The notes beneath the pieces were generated by a model. It did not search any database and was not told where the DNA came from. It worked only from the letters and a program-made list of their open reading frames with translations. 60,000 bases of DNA from Polytrichum commune. Its lineage: Eukaryota > Streptophyta > Polytrichopsida > Polytrichales > Polytrichaceae. The stretch is taken from assembly GCA_950295325.1 (NCBI GenBank), contig OX485803.1, positions 4,156,001-4,216,000 on the forward strand, in the 5' to 3' direction. The position numbers and the translations under genes are program-made. Each line of letters starts with the position of its first letter. The stretch's first letter is position 1. Below, one piece after another: positions 44,573 through 56,462 of the stretch.

Positions 44573-46740
44573 TTGACGAATTACTACCGCTGATTCGTCA
44601 AGAACTTTAGCTTGATCGCCAAGCCTCTTACCATTCTCACGAGCAAGGACCAACCTTGGACTTGGGGTCATGAGCAACAACATGCATTTATAACATTGAA
44701 GCAGAGACTGGGTGCGGCTCCAATGCTTTGACATCCAAATGTCTCCAAATCCTTCTAGTTGCATACGAACTGGAATTCATTGGGTTTGGGAGCGATTCTC
44801 ACACAGAAGGATGTCTCTAGCTGGAAGCATATTGTTTGCTTATGCTTCGCGAAGCAACAACACTGCGGAGGTTAATTATTCGTCATACGAGGAAAAAACT
44901 TTGGCGGCGGTGTGGGCTATTGCCCATTTCCGGCCATACCTTTATTGTCAGCGCTTTACTTTGGTGACTGACCATCAACCTTTACGGTGGCTCATTGAGT
45001 CGGATAAGCTTACTGGCAAGCTCGCCATGTGGGTTTTATTGCTCCAGGAGTACGACTTTGAGGTGATACACCGTGCCAAAATTACCAACTTGGATGCAGA
45101 TGGAATTTCATGCAATCCAAGTCCTTCAGATGAGAATTTGACCAGGGCCAAGGAGCATGGGAATTGTGATCGAGAGGCAATTCCAGGTTGGCATGCGGTT
45201 GCTTACCTCATTTTGTTTTTTGGCGTTGTTGTTGAGGTTCCAATACATGGCTCAGATGATGAGACTGATCGATCTCAAGCTATTGTGGATATATGGGAGG
45301 ATCTTCCCGTATTGCATAAGCTTTAGCAGGGAACCTTTCCTTTATCTATCTCGGTGATAAAAATGGATCGGATTAGACATCAAATAACAAGATTATGTTG
45401 GAAGAACGGTATGTTATTTCGATTGTGGTCGGATGGGACAAGACGTATTGTCCCTAGACCGGATCAAATGGCCTCCTTGGTGCGACAAGTGCACGGGGAA
45501 CTTGCCCATTTTGGCATACGCAAAACACATTCGATGTTGCGCGGCCAAATATTGGTGGACTAGCATGTATCAACAGGTAGTTGCTTATGTTGGGAGGTGT
45601 GAGGTTTGTGACCGGGTCAGGTCTAACTTCAATACCTCGTCACCTCAATTACATCCCTTACCTATCATAGGATTGGGCTACCGTTGGTCACTGGACTTTA
45701 CAGGGCCATTGGTTGTCACACTACATGGAGCAAAATGCGTATTGGTGATGGTGGAGCATTTTAGCAAGTGGATTGAGCTCGTCGCTTTACCCCAAAACTT
45801 TGCAGAGTTGGCCGCAGCAACCTTTTTAGATTATATGTTGGCATGTTTTGGAGCATCGGCTGAGGTATTGATAGATCAAAGGAGGGAGTTCCTCGGTGTT
45901 TTTGAGGAGTTGTGCACTAAGGCCCTTATAGATCACCGTACCACCTTGCGGGATCATCCGAAGGCAGATGACTTGGCTGAACGGGTTGTTTAGACAACCA
46001 AACGTGGTTTGAGGAAGTATGGATTACTTTGGGGGAGCCACCAGGATTGAGACCTTAAGTTGCCTTGGATTGCTATCGGCTATCGATTTAGTAGGCAGGC
46101 CTTATTGGCGTCCTACAGCCCGTATCAATTGTTGTATGGACATGAGCCTATATTTCCGACTTCTAGTCGAGAAAAACTAGTCTTTATTGTGGATTTAGAT
46201 GACCCAAATATTTGGGCAGAGTGTTTGCAGAAGCAAGTTTAATTCTTCTAAAGGGCCATGCCTATGGCCATGGAAAATTTGTCCATTGCTCAGCACCATG
46301 ACACATTGCGTTATGCACTCATTCGCAGTGGTGCTTACCGACCTTAGTTGCGGAGATTCTGGCAGGGGCATTATGTCTATCTCCAACGTGAGGCGCCCAC
46401 AACATTGGATGTCAGGGCGAGGCGCACTATCTTTCAGGTGAAGGAGGTATTGCCAAGTGGTTTATTATTGTTGGAAAACAATGATGGCCGGGAATGTCGT
46501 AAGCATTTCAAAAACTATGCCCCATGTCATCTACCCATTGAAAGTATAGTTCCTCCTGAACTGGCCATTGTGCTAGAGGGTCTTTCATGTTTAGTGTGTG
46601 GGAAGAAGAAAGGAGCAGCTACTATGCTCTTGTATGATCAGTGTTAATGTGGTTGGCACATGGCATGCTTGAGGCCACCCTTGACTTCTCTACCATTTTG
46701 ATAGTGGGATTGTCCTCGATGTCAAGGATCTTCGGTACTT
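44573..46740 (+). pseudogene. PHD-gypsy RNase H, integrase and PHD finger
   Basis: After TNYYR...FVKNFSLIAKPLTILTSKDQ the frame gives the RNase H blocks AEVNYSSYEEKTLAAVWAIA and TLVTDHQPLRWLIESDKL. The integrase zinc region is HGELAHFGIRKTHSML with CEVCDRV. The DDE core survives as SLDFTGPLVV, VLIDQRREFL and DHPKADDLAERVV. At 46594-46722, after HFKNYAPCHLPIESIVPPEL, comes CLVCGKKKGAATMLLYDQC, a stop, CGWHMACLRPPLTSLPF, two stops, WDCPRC. This is a C4HC3 PHD finger with one cysteine changed to tyrosine. Several stops and frameshifts make the whole a pseudogene. Confidence 0.78.
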
Positions 46741-47300
46741 GGTGCTTCTACTAGTCGTACTCAATGATCATGTGTGGCTTTCACTTTGTTATGCATGTCC
46801 AAATGGAAAATGATGGGTTGTAGTTTAGAGATTCGATCAAACGTGAGACGGCAGATTTAATTCTTTGGAATTTGATGGCCAAACATTAGAGACGATTGAA
46901 GATGGGGCTCACACTGCACCTAACCTATTGTTCCTTGGAATGACATTTACCACACTCGTTGGTTGCGGAGCGATTCTTCATTATCCATGCCCTTTGGCAT
47001 TGGTCCTAGCTGCTTGGCGGGACTCCATAGTCAACTAAGGGGGGGCATGTGGAGATGTGTTGTTTATGTGTGTTTTTGCCATGTGTTGGTTGTATTTGTT
47101 AATGGTAGTTGGTACTCAAGCTGCAGTGACACACGATCACTATTTACACGACAAAGCCTTAGACACTCCTCATGCCCCCGTGCTCGTGCCCAGACGCACT
47201 GACCAATCACGCACTCTCATAGTCAAAACCAAAGTCTAAAAAATTGTTGTCATTCTAAGGGCAAATAGAGCTCGACAAGCCCGACAATTTAAGCCCCCCC
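46741..47300 (+). other. PHD-gypsy 3' region: spacer, polypurine tract and LTR start
   Basis: A non-coding spacer leads to the purine run ending GGGGGGGCA at 47047. TGTGGAGATGTGTTG follows, a plausible 3' LTR start. Its end is not visible; the sequence runs into the next MITE. Confidence 0.45.
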
Positions 47301-47362
47301 CCCTTTTTGATTTGGACCAATTTTGAGGTAGCTATCATAATCTGCGCACACCGGGTTACCAA

Positions 47363-47588
47363 CAATGATCAGGGAGAACCGGCAATTAGTTACAGATGAA
47401 CCGGTTGAGTTTGAAAAATAACCGGTTCAAGTTCAAGACTGCAAGAAAATTATCGATCATGTTAGAGGAATTTATAGAATATACCCTAATTCAATGAAGG
47501 AAAACCAAAGGATGTCAACATGTAACCGGTTGGACTTGCAAACATTAGGATCTCAACCGATTATGCCCAAAAATCTCCCCGATCACTG
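47363..47588 (+). mobile_element. hAT-type MITE, copy 2 (226 bp), best preserved
   Basis: It starts CAATGATCAGGGAGAACC and ends (reverse complement) CAGTGATCGGGGAGA. The flanking octamers GTTACCAA and GTTACCAC match at 7 of 8. CA...TG ends and an 8-bp duplication are hAT hallmarks. The CCGGCAATTAGTTAC block resembles the subterminal region of the hAT element at 18969-22615. Confidence 0.8.
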
Positions 47589-47598
47589 GTTACCACTA

Positions 47599-49447
47599 CA
47601 CCCTAACCTTGATAATATCACACTTGTTAATAGAACACCTTGATATTGTCACCTAAAAGTTTGAAACCGATTTCCATAGTGTAAAACTCCCTCGTTATTA
47701 TCACTATCACCCTTGATAATGTCACATTTTTTTTTCAAAATTTGTAGTGTAAGTGTGATAATAACAAGTAACATGGATGAAAAAAGGCCGGATGGACAAC
47801 AAATTCTATGGATGATGTCGGCATCTTTACCTGCTTCCGCTTGAATCTTGGGTTCTTGAATCTTGAATCTCATATGCCGAAGAAGCAACGGTTTCTCTCG
47901 TAGATCAACTTCTCGTAGCTCCGCCTGCATCGTATGCTCTCTCCTCTCGCTGCTCCACACACCGCTCTGCCCCTCATCTTCTTGCCGCTCTCCTCAACAA
48001 ACTGCTGCATCCACAAGGTTTCTTCCTAAATGGTACTTTTGAAGCTTTGAGGCTTGTTGAATCAGTTCGGTGTTGAAGACCTTGTAATTGATTTCTCTGT
48101 TTCAAACTTAGACTGCTGGCATTCATTCTGTGGCATTTTCAGAGAATTGCATTGTGAGGTGGAAGTTGATCAATCGGTGGTTCTTGAGGATTTTGTGGTT
48201 GCCGTTGAAGATGGCGCACACATGGTAAGCACCTTAGTTGCATTCCTTCAGTAGCCATTTCCAATGTCGATAAATGCCTCTTAACCTTGAAGATTTAGAG
48301 TTGGTAAAACATTTCCGAGAAGCAATTTGCTGGAGCTGCACGCTTTCGCATTAGACACACCTTCAAGATTGTAAATTCTAAGAAGTTTCATGATACTCTT
48401 AAAAGTGAAGAATACCTATGGGTCTGGAAGATGGTGAACCATGCTGTAGAAAATTTGATTTATCTTGGTTCTGTAGACACTGACATTTGTAAGTCTGAAG
48501 CTTCTCCATCTCAGACACAGATGATATCAATGGGTTCCTCTCCACGCCTTATTTCCAAGCATATGTAGCACTAAAAATCTATGAAGATACGTTCCTCTTT
48601 GTGTAGTACCAATGAAGCATCAGTTCACGAGGAGTAATTTAGAAACAAATATTGTAAAGGGGAGAGTTGCCACCTGGGACTTGAAGAAGTCCTACTTGTG
48701 ATCCACCCCTCTACCATTCCCCTATTGTTTTTGATTCAATGCTCATTTAACCTTCCTCCCTCTCAGAAGTAGCATTAAGAATGAGTGTTTTCTTGTATCA
48801 TAATTTGACAGATTGAGCTCGGCAACTACGATCCTTTTTATGAGAGTGGACGTGTGTTCTCCGCCACAGAGGTAAAACATCAGTGCATTGCCATCTTCCA
48901 CATGTGCACTTCTAATCAAACTCACCTTTTCCCTTGATTCCATGGAAGTGGATCCATTGATTGTTGATAGCAGTGATGATGAGTCTAAAGTAGTGAAGCT
49001 AAGCGATGCACAAAAATATGCTAAAGATGTTTTGAATTTTATGGCTAGCCAAGGTTCTCAGATTTTCAGCACTCATGAGTTGTTAGAAATGGAAAAAATC
49101 CATGACAAACTCATTAGAATTGGTGTTGCACATTTAACATCAACAAAACAATGTGACATGCATTAGAAGCTTCTTTGTCTCTAGTGAGAGGTCTTTACCT
49201 GATCTCAATGACACATTATGATGTGCTCTTGTTGTTATTCACAATTTTGAATTAGATTTTACATTCAAAAACATTGAAGTCTCGTATTTGTTATTTTAAA
49301 AAAAATTGTAATTATATTTTGATTTTCTACATATTTTTTGATAATATCACATTATGCACAAAATGTGACATTATGAAGTATGTCACACCTTGTTTATATC
49401 ACACTTTTTGGTGAAACGGAGGGTGTGACATTATCAAGGTTAGGGTG
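47599..49447 (+). mobile_element. pogo/Tigger-like element with TA target (1,849 bp)
   Basis: 25-bp TIRs beginning CACCCTAACCTTGATAAT match at 24 of 25 positions and are flanked by TA on both sides (47597-47598, 49448-49449). Subterminal repeats of GATAATATCACA type occur at both ends. Near the right end (48930-49166) a frame reads SSDDESKVVKLSDAQKYAKD, then FSTHELLEMEKIHDKLIR, like the C-terminal tail of Tigger transposases. No DDE core was found. Confidence 0.75.
48054..48872 (+). pseudogene. Spliced-gene relic inside the pogo-like element
   Basis: Three exon-like blocks are visible. Block 48058-48222 reads FGVEDLVIDFSVSNLDCW and ends at a GTAAGC donor. Block 48335-48560 reads KFHDTLKSEEYLWVWKMVNH then LIYLGSVDTDICKSEASPSQ. 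Block 48812-48872 reads IELGNYDPFYESGRVFSATE between an ACAG acceptor and a GTAAAA donor. I do not recognise the source. They may be transposase-associated or captured host exons. Confidence 0.35.
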
Positions 49448-49449
49448 TA

Positions 49450-50522
49450 TGTCTCATGTGTGTTTATGGTGTTTGTTCTTTGATCCCACCTGACCGCTGA
49501 CCAATCAAATCAAAAGGGGTCCAATTAAGAAAAGTAACCGAAAAACACCCGCACAGTAGTACCTCACCAGTCTGCAAACTTTGAATAAGAGAGCCGTGGG
49601 AACCTGGCCGCAGGCACAGTTACCGTAGCAGCATTTGAATGCGAGGCAGTAGCCGTTGAAAGGCATCCCGGGCCGAGTCACCCCTCCCGTCCGCCTCGCT
49701 CCGGCCCGGCCCGCGCCATCTCCTCTTCTCTCTTGCTCTCGCGTTCGAACTGTTCCAATTCAAGGCAAGCTTCACCATTCGCAACGAAACGAAGCAGCTG
49801 TGGCGAACAGGCCATTGCCATTGTATCAAAGGTTCAAATAAACCTCTAGCGTAGCAGTGGCCAGGATCATGGCGGTGTTGGTAGCAATGCAGGCCACCAG
49901 CAGGGAGACGTGAAGCGCGGGGGAGAAACGGTGGCTATTTATTTATTTCTGTGATGTGAAGAGTTAATGAATGAGTGTTCACAGGTCGGGATGGTAGTAG
50001 GCGATGGTGAAGCCCGCTCATCGTACGAGGTTTCGGGGCTGGATTGGTAAGTTATCGTTGCTGATAATTCTTTGACTGCTGTAAGCTAGAAGCCTTCATT
50101 GATCATTTGCGAGTTTCTTCTCGTAAAAGGGGATGTGTGCATGGAGACAATGTGCTCGTATGTATAGCGCAATTTTAAGCGCTCGGTGCCGCCGTTATTA
50201 GTGTGAGAGAGGCTTTAGCAATGTTTTCTGCAATAGAGTCTATGTCAGTAGATAGACCCTCGCAGGGAAGGGCTCCTCGTTGCACCAAGTATTCAGCTTT
50301 TTGCAATGAGGTCCATCACTTATCCTACTCTTTTCCTCATGCCAACGTTCTGTAACAAGTCTAAGAGAAATGGACGTCATGCGAAGCTGTAGAGTTCCTG
50401 TTATTGATTGTGTGCTTTTTCTCGCTCTTTGTAGAGTTTGCGTGTTACCGGCTGTCAAGATGAAGCGATAGCGGGGGAAGCAGGGGATAGGGGATTTCGA
50501 TAGGTGCAGAAAGGTCTGCAAT
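49450..50522 (+). promoter_or_regulatory. INCENP upstream region: GC-rich promoter and leader
   Basis: The GC-rich block at 49590-49750 is followed by pyrimidine-rich sequence and, at 49990-50050, possible leader exons. No single TATA box stands out. Part of the block (GGGAACCTGG...CAGGCAC and following) resembles 59410-59700. The leader splicing is not resolvable from sequence alone. Confidence 0.4.
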
Positions 50523-53500
50523 ATGGAGGCAATTTTACACTCCGCTCTCCTTCGAAGAGAGAGAGTGGAATTGCAACACGAGGCAGAATTTGAGCAACAG
50601 GGGCAGCTCCTTTCCACGTATACAGAGTCATTATTTGATATTCTGCCCATCCAGCCAAGTAATAAACGTCCGAGGATGGCATGTGGACTCAACTTCGAAC
50701 AAGTTCCAAGTTGCTACGATAAGGAGAATCTTGTGCAGCCTCGGAAGTACTCAAATGAATATGCCATGAAGTGGCAAGGGACGAAGGAGCCCCACTCCAG
50801 AGTACTTGCAGATAAAGATCCAAACATTAGGGTCTATGATAGTTCTGTCAAGAACTTAGCGTGTATGGCCACGGCAAGGGCAGGTTCTAGACGCCAAGTA
50901 GGAACTCTCTCTGTTGGAGAACCTCCAAAGTGCTGGAATTGTCACGCCCTACTGCGCAATGCTGGCCCGGAACGAGAGGTGAATCTTAGCACCAAATTCT
51001 CAGTCCAAGTCCCCGTGAAAGTGGAAGCTGATGAAGGAGCTGGTGAAGAGCGACATTTCTCTTCTCCACAGAATGCCACACATTCTCTGACCAATAGTAA
51101 TAAGAAGAGGTCACGAAAAGAAGGCGATTGTGCCATTTATGTTTATGAAGATAAAGTCCAAGAGAGTTTTCAAGAGTCGGAGAATGACATTGAGGAGAGG
51201 GCTAAGAAGGCAATGGCAAAGTCAGTAGATGAGAGGAATGATCAAAACTTGGCGAGAAAGGGGGTCACTGATGTGGGGGTCGTGGAGGAGGTCCGGGAGG
51301 GCGATTTAAGCCGCCCTGTGCTTAAAAAACTGACTGCAGCACCTGGTAAGAGAGGTCGCGCCAAACGTTTGCACGAGCCCGAGATTCAGATTGAGGAGAG
51401 AGCTGAGAAGGCAATGGCAGACTCAGTTGATGAGAGGGGTATTCAATGTATAACAGGAAAGGGGGTTTCTGATGTGGAGGTTGTGGAGGAAGAGCGGGAG
51501 GGTGGTTCACGCATCCCGGTGCCTAAAAATAAGACTGCCGAACCTGGAAAGAGAGGTCGTCCTAGACGTGCAGCTGCCGCCTCAGCAGCCACTGCGCAGA
51601 TTCCTCAACGAGTTACAAGAGCTCAGGCCCGCAAACATGAACCTCCTGGTGAACCTCCTAGATGTGAAACGACATTTGAGCTGATGTCAACTTCTCAACC
51701 AAGCAGCAAGAGTACAGCACGAGAGGAAAAGAAAGTGAGCAGTGTTGTGACTCCTGGGATTGGAGATCCTGGTGTACAATCAGCGGGTTGTATTATCAAA
51801 CCAACTACAGGTACTCTGACATTTGCAGAGGGAACTTCAGATGATCAAAGGCATCAATTTTTACAAGGAGAAATTCATGATACAGAAGAGCTGAAGATCT
51901 CTGTACCATGTATACAAGTCCTCAATGCAGTATCTCTTGTCAAAGAAAGAACATCGGTGATTACAAGGGTAGATCATGATGACAAAGACTGTAAAAGGTA
52001 TTTTATGGAGTCCAAGTCCTTTGAAATGAGAGACAAGTTTCACACCGGGGGGTTAACTGTCTTGACGGAGCAAGATATGTATCCTGATGTCACTCTCACC
52101 CTGGACCGATGGGAGTATAGAAAAAGGATGTCACCGAGATCGAAAGCAAGAGCACGGAGATGGAAATCGGATGTTGCACTGAAAGGCGAGGATCATGGAC
52201 AAGGGCACGCTGCCAACGAGCCCACTACTTCACCTAATCGGATCACATCTTTAGAAAATAATTCCGTTGAAGTGTTTGCATGTGAAGCTATTCTGCAAAC
52301 ACCTGTTGCTGAGATGCAAAAATTAGCTACGCTGGGATTAAACTCAGGTGGCGGGGAAGCTACCAATCGGGATTCATTCCTTCAGCAGATGAGACTGTCT
52401 AGCAGGGTAATTTCCTCTGGAGTTTGTTTTATAATTTGTTTTTGGAGCTCAAAACTGATATTTCAACTCTATTTACAACATCTGATTTGGAAAGTCTGCT
52501 TGTGGAAAGGACACACCGAGCTTTAGAGCAAAATCTAGAGTCTCGAGAGTGCTAACTAATGCCAGTAGATGGAAAGGTCATTTGAACTTTCAGGCATTAT
52601 ATGTGCACTGTAAAGCTTTGATTTGTTTCCCGACTCATGTGTTCCCACCTTATCATTTTCTATTATGTGGTCAGATGGGTCATACGAGATAGTAACCCTG
52701 AGAAAAAAAGTGGGCCTTCTGGATGCTAAGAACAGTATTAAGAAATGTGAAACTCCTATGAAACTGTGTATTTGATGCGCTGGAAACATATTCCTCCAAG
52801 TATTTTATCACTGGAATTTCTCTCTTCCTTCTCCCATACCAGCTGTCTCTTCCTTTGTAGATTGGTTTTGACATTTCCGTGCCTTTTTCTGTGCAGCAAC
52901 CTGAAAAAGTCAACTCCATGCCACTGTTGCAGAGCATTTATGAACTCCGCAATGCATGCCGAATTGGGATGAGCAGTGCCAGTGAGTTTCTTGAGGAGGG
53001 AGAACAGAGACAGGTGGAAAACTTGATAGCAAGTGCAGACAGGATTGTTCAGCGTCTATCAAGTAAAAGAGGCCTTCCAGTTAGAGCTGTGCTGAAAATC
53101 CCAACACCTATCACACACACACTCAACACATCCAAATCTTCTGATCTTGGTCCAATTGAGGCTTACCCAGAGAAATTTAACTTGCTTAGCTCTACTTGTA
53201 GTCCTGGAGAAGTACAGGATAATCATCCTGCTTACCCTTCAGTCCATAGCTTTCCTCAACCAGCACCACTAACTGGAAGTCCTGCAGTTGTTGCTCCTCT
53301 GCTTCCAGAGAAAAACATCTCTACCAGCACAAACCATGTGAATCAGGTCAGGTTGGCTGAGTGTATGGCGCCAACCTCTGACTTTGCTTTCTCCCAATAT
53401 GTAAACGAAGCTGCATCTGGTGCAAGTCCTGGCCACTTCAGATCGGTTTGTAGTGGCCAGATTCCCAGCAAGTCAGATGCCTGCAAACTGGATTTGTCAC

Positions 53501-54680
53501 AGAAAGGTGCTTCTGCCTCCCCCAGCCCTCCTACAGTGATACCCATCATCCCAAGCTCCTCATTAACTGTAGCGGACCAACTCAATCCAGCTTCAGCTGT
53601 TGTGAATGTGACTCTAATTAACTCAACATCCTCTACCGCTGTGTTTCAAAGCCAGCCAGGTGTAAAATATGGCAATTCTGTGGTGGCAATTGGTAGCAAT
53701 GGCTCCAGATTTGTACATCCAGGTATGTACATTGGTCTTCTATGCTTAGTCGAAGTCCATGTTTAGGGCAATTGTGGCAAGAAGGTTGCATGAATGGTTG
53801 AACTACCCTAAGACCAAATGTAGTGTCACAGAAGAGCGATGATTCCAGGAATATAAGATCCAGGAACAAAGGTTTGGATCTTAGAGATTGTTTGCAAGTA
53901 TTCAGAGACCATTACTGTCAGTTCACTGAAACCCCTGCTGCACCTGTAAGTCAAGATGGTGTTACCTGTGCACATAAGCTCAGATAATATATATAAGAAG
54001 TTTCTGTACTTGTTTCTTATCATACATTCTTGCTTTCTCAGGTCCTCCTGGAGGCATTGGCGTGCAAGGAGACACTGGAGTGCAGTCTTATGAAATATCA
54101 CCATTCCGGGACTCGTCAGATGAAGACTCTGAAGATGAACAAGAACGGTCTCAGAAACCAATTCCTCAATGGGCAAGGTACTGTTAGCAACCTGTAAGGA
54201 TGCATTATTTCCTGGTGTTACATCTAGCAGTAGCTAATGCTTTAAGGGCTGATTAGCAACACACCATCTCAGTATTTTGTTCTATGGTTGTGAACAGAAA
54301 AGAACACCTGTTGGAAGAACTGGCGAGGCAGGTTAATCAAGATCCAGATGAAATATTTTCAAGTGCAAGCTCTTGTACCCTTGATGAAGGTACGTGTTCT
54401 CTAAGATGTGAAACTTCTATACTTTGTAGTTGCTAGGATTTATGGTAACTGTCCTCCTTAATTTAGAAATGTTTCTATCCATCTCGTTGCTTTGTGCTAC
54501 TAGATCTATTATTTGTGCTCAGTGCTAGTGCCCTGCTGTGCTGGTGCAGTCTTTCAAACCAAAGGATCAAAGAGGAGACCAGACTTCAGAAGACGAGGCA
54601 GTAGTGGTGATTGGGAGGAAGATTGTGTGACGTGGCAAGAAGAAGTCTATTATAAGAATACCATGGGGTACCTGCATTAG
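50523..54680 (+). CDS. INCENP: INCENP, inner centromere protein (chromosomal passenger complex)
   Basis: Five exons: 50523-52406, 52897-53722, 54042-54177, 54298-54389, 54550-54680. All introns are GT-AG in consistent phase, giving 1,022 codons. The diagnostic part is C-terminal: YEISPFRDSSDEDSEDE at about 920-936, then PIPQWARKEHLLEELARQ and DPDEIFSSASSCTLDEVF. This is the IN-box that binds and activates Aurora kinase; plant INCENP is known as WYRD in Arabidopsis. The rest is long, charged and poorly conserved, as is usual. Residues 223-289 and 290-356 are a tandem duplication ending in basic GKRGRAKR and GKRGRPRR (AT-hook-like). The start is the first ATG of the long frame, MEAILHSALLRRERVEL. 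Confidence 0.85.
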
Positions 54681-56249
54681 GTGTAGCTCAGAAGTTGTAT
54701 ATTGACTACCATGCACCTCCAGTTCTTGTAGCAGTTGATTTATCAATCAGCCAAATCAACACAGGAAACCCACCATGACAGCTTTCCTGTTTACAGAAGG
54801 AACGCTGTATAGCCTTCAATGAACTAATTACATTTATTTGCAGAGATGAGAGCATAGACCCTGATCTTGCGACATTTAATGTACTTTAAAAAAAAGGTGC
54901 TTGTAGATTTAGTGCCGGGGACTGAAAGGTGCAGGGTATTGTTCTTGTAGGGTACTGATGTAGCAGCCCTCTCTCAGGAGCGCACAAACTGACTTCTGTA
55001 CAGATTCTTCTCAATCCAGGGTGCAATGAACACTTGATTGCCAGAGATTGGCCATTGCTGATCTGCAATGAGATATTATCAACTGGCTTGGCCACAAACA
55101 CCAAAGGTATGTATACATGATGTCAAAGAGTGAATGATTTGTTCCTTTAAAGGTCTCAAAACTGTGTCATGCGTGTTGGGAAATGATAGCACAAATTCCA
55201 GAAAATGCATAGAAAGGGTCATGAGAATCCAGGCCTGTGCTATGCCAATTGGCAACAGCACCTCACTCCATCCCATTATGCCTGTATCTTGTGATATGGA
55301 TTTGCATGTATGATAATGCATAGCACATGCAAGCTATATTGTGCATTTAAGCATTCTATATTGTAGATACAATTCCGCTACAAATCTTGCTGGACACACA
55401 GGTCCAAGTACCACCTGTGAAAAAGGTCCATGCTGTGATACTCTGGTGCTTTAGCACCTTTGAGAATTTTCTAAACAACTTTCAACAATTCGCTTTCCTT
55501 GATAATATGTGCAGATGTTTGTGTTGATTCAACAATTCATTATATCTGGAAGTATCCAAAGCAACAATAACCAACAATTTTTCCAACCTTCATTTTCGTG
55601 CATCTGTGTTATTCTCTTCAAAATAGGGACCTCAGGGGTTGGGATTTGTCTCGTGCATCTCAGACTGTGTGCATAGTTTGTGCACATTTGCTACCATAAT
55701 TGAACAAAATTATGATTTCATTTCATTTGGTTTGAACAATCTAGTTTACACCATTTTTAAAAGTATACTTCACTTGCCAGTTCTATTTCTGAGTGACAAA
55801 ATGGATTTCCACAAGGGTTTCTGTTGGTGCCAATTAATGCGGTCAACAGCAATTGGCAAATACCTTCATGATAATGATTTTTTTGTACTGAACCAGAAAG
55901 TAGGCAACGGTTGCTCATTGGTAGATACTGCAGCCTGAGTGCATTCAGATGATACCTAGTAGGTTGCGGAGGAGCCATTCAACTCATCCATGAAATCAGT
56001 AATATTTTACAGATAAACTTAAGAAATTCCTATACCATTTAAAAGTGTGCAGACACTGATAAGGCACTTTGATATTTGAATTCACATTGAAAGTTTTGAA
56101 ATATTATTTTCTGTGCACTCTCTCCAATTTAAATAAATTGGCCCTCACAAGCACTACAGCTCACCTAACTCAACACCTTTTGGACCAACATGGCAATGTC
56201 TATAAGATAATAGAAACACCTATCATTGTACTTTTAAGCACCTCAGCAT
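54681..56249. other. INCENP 3' region and intergenic, no gene seen
   Basis: The first few hundred bases probably include the INCENP 3' UTR. The rest contains only short frames without motifs. Confidence 0.5.
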
Positions 56250-56462
56250 GAATGTCCAGGGAGATTTAAGTGGCATAATCGGTCAAGATCCAAGTGTTTC
56301 CAAGTCCAACATGTTGTTGACATCTTTCAGTTTTGCTTTATTGATTTGAGGTATATTCTCTATAATCCTCTACAATGATGGATAAGTCTTAAACTTTAAC
56401 CAGTTATTTCTCAAACTCAACCCGTTCATCTGTAACTACTGGTTGGTTCTTCCCATTCATGG
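56250..56462 (-). mobile_element. hAT-type MITE, copy 3 (213 bp), reverse
   Basis: Reverse orientation relative to the copies at 26679 and 47363. It begins GAATGTCCAGGGAGATTT and contains TCAAACTCAACCCGTTCATC near the other end. Flanks CTCAGCAT and TTGAGCAT agree at 6 of 8 positions. Confidence 0.65.

Larger units (their letters stand above)
29166..47300 (+). mobile_element. Old Ty3/gypsy element with PHD-finger integrase, split by insertions
   Basis: Coding fragments on one strand occur in correct gypsy order at 29166-29638, 43101-43285, 43962-44035 and 44573-46740. The interruptions are a chromodomain gypsy, a solo LTR and a TIR element, each with target duplications. A polypurine tract (AAGGGGGGGCA, ending at 47047) is followed by TGTGGAGATGTG, probably the start of the 3' LTR; its far end is not defined. 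The 5' LTR, gag and protease were not found upstream. Confidence 0.7.
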
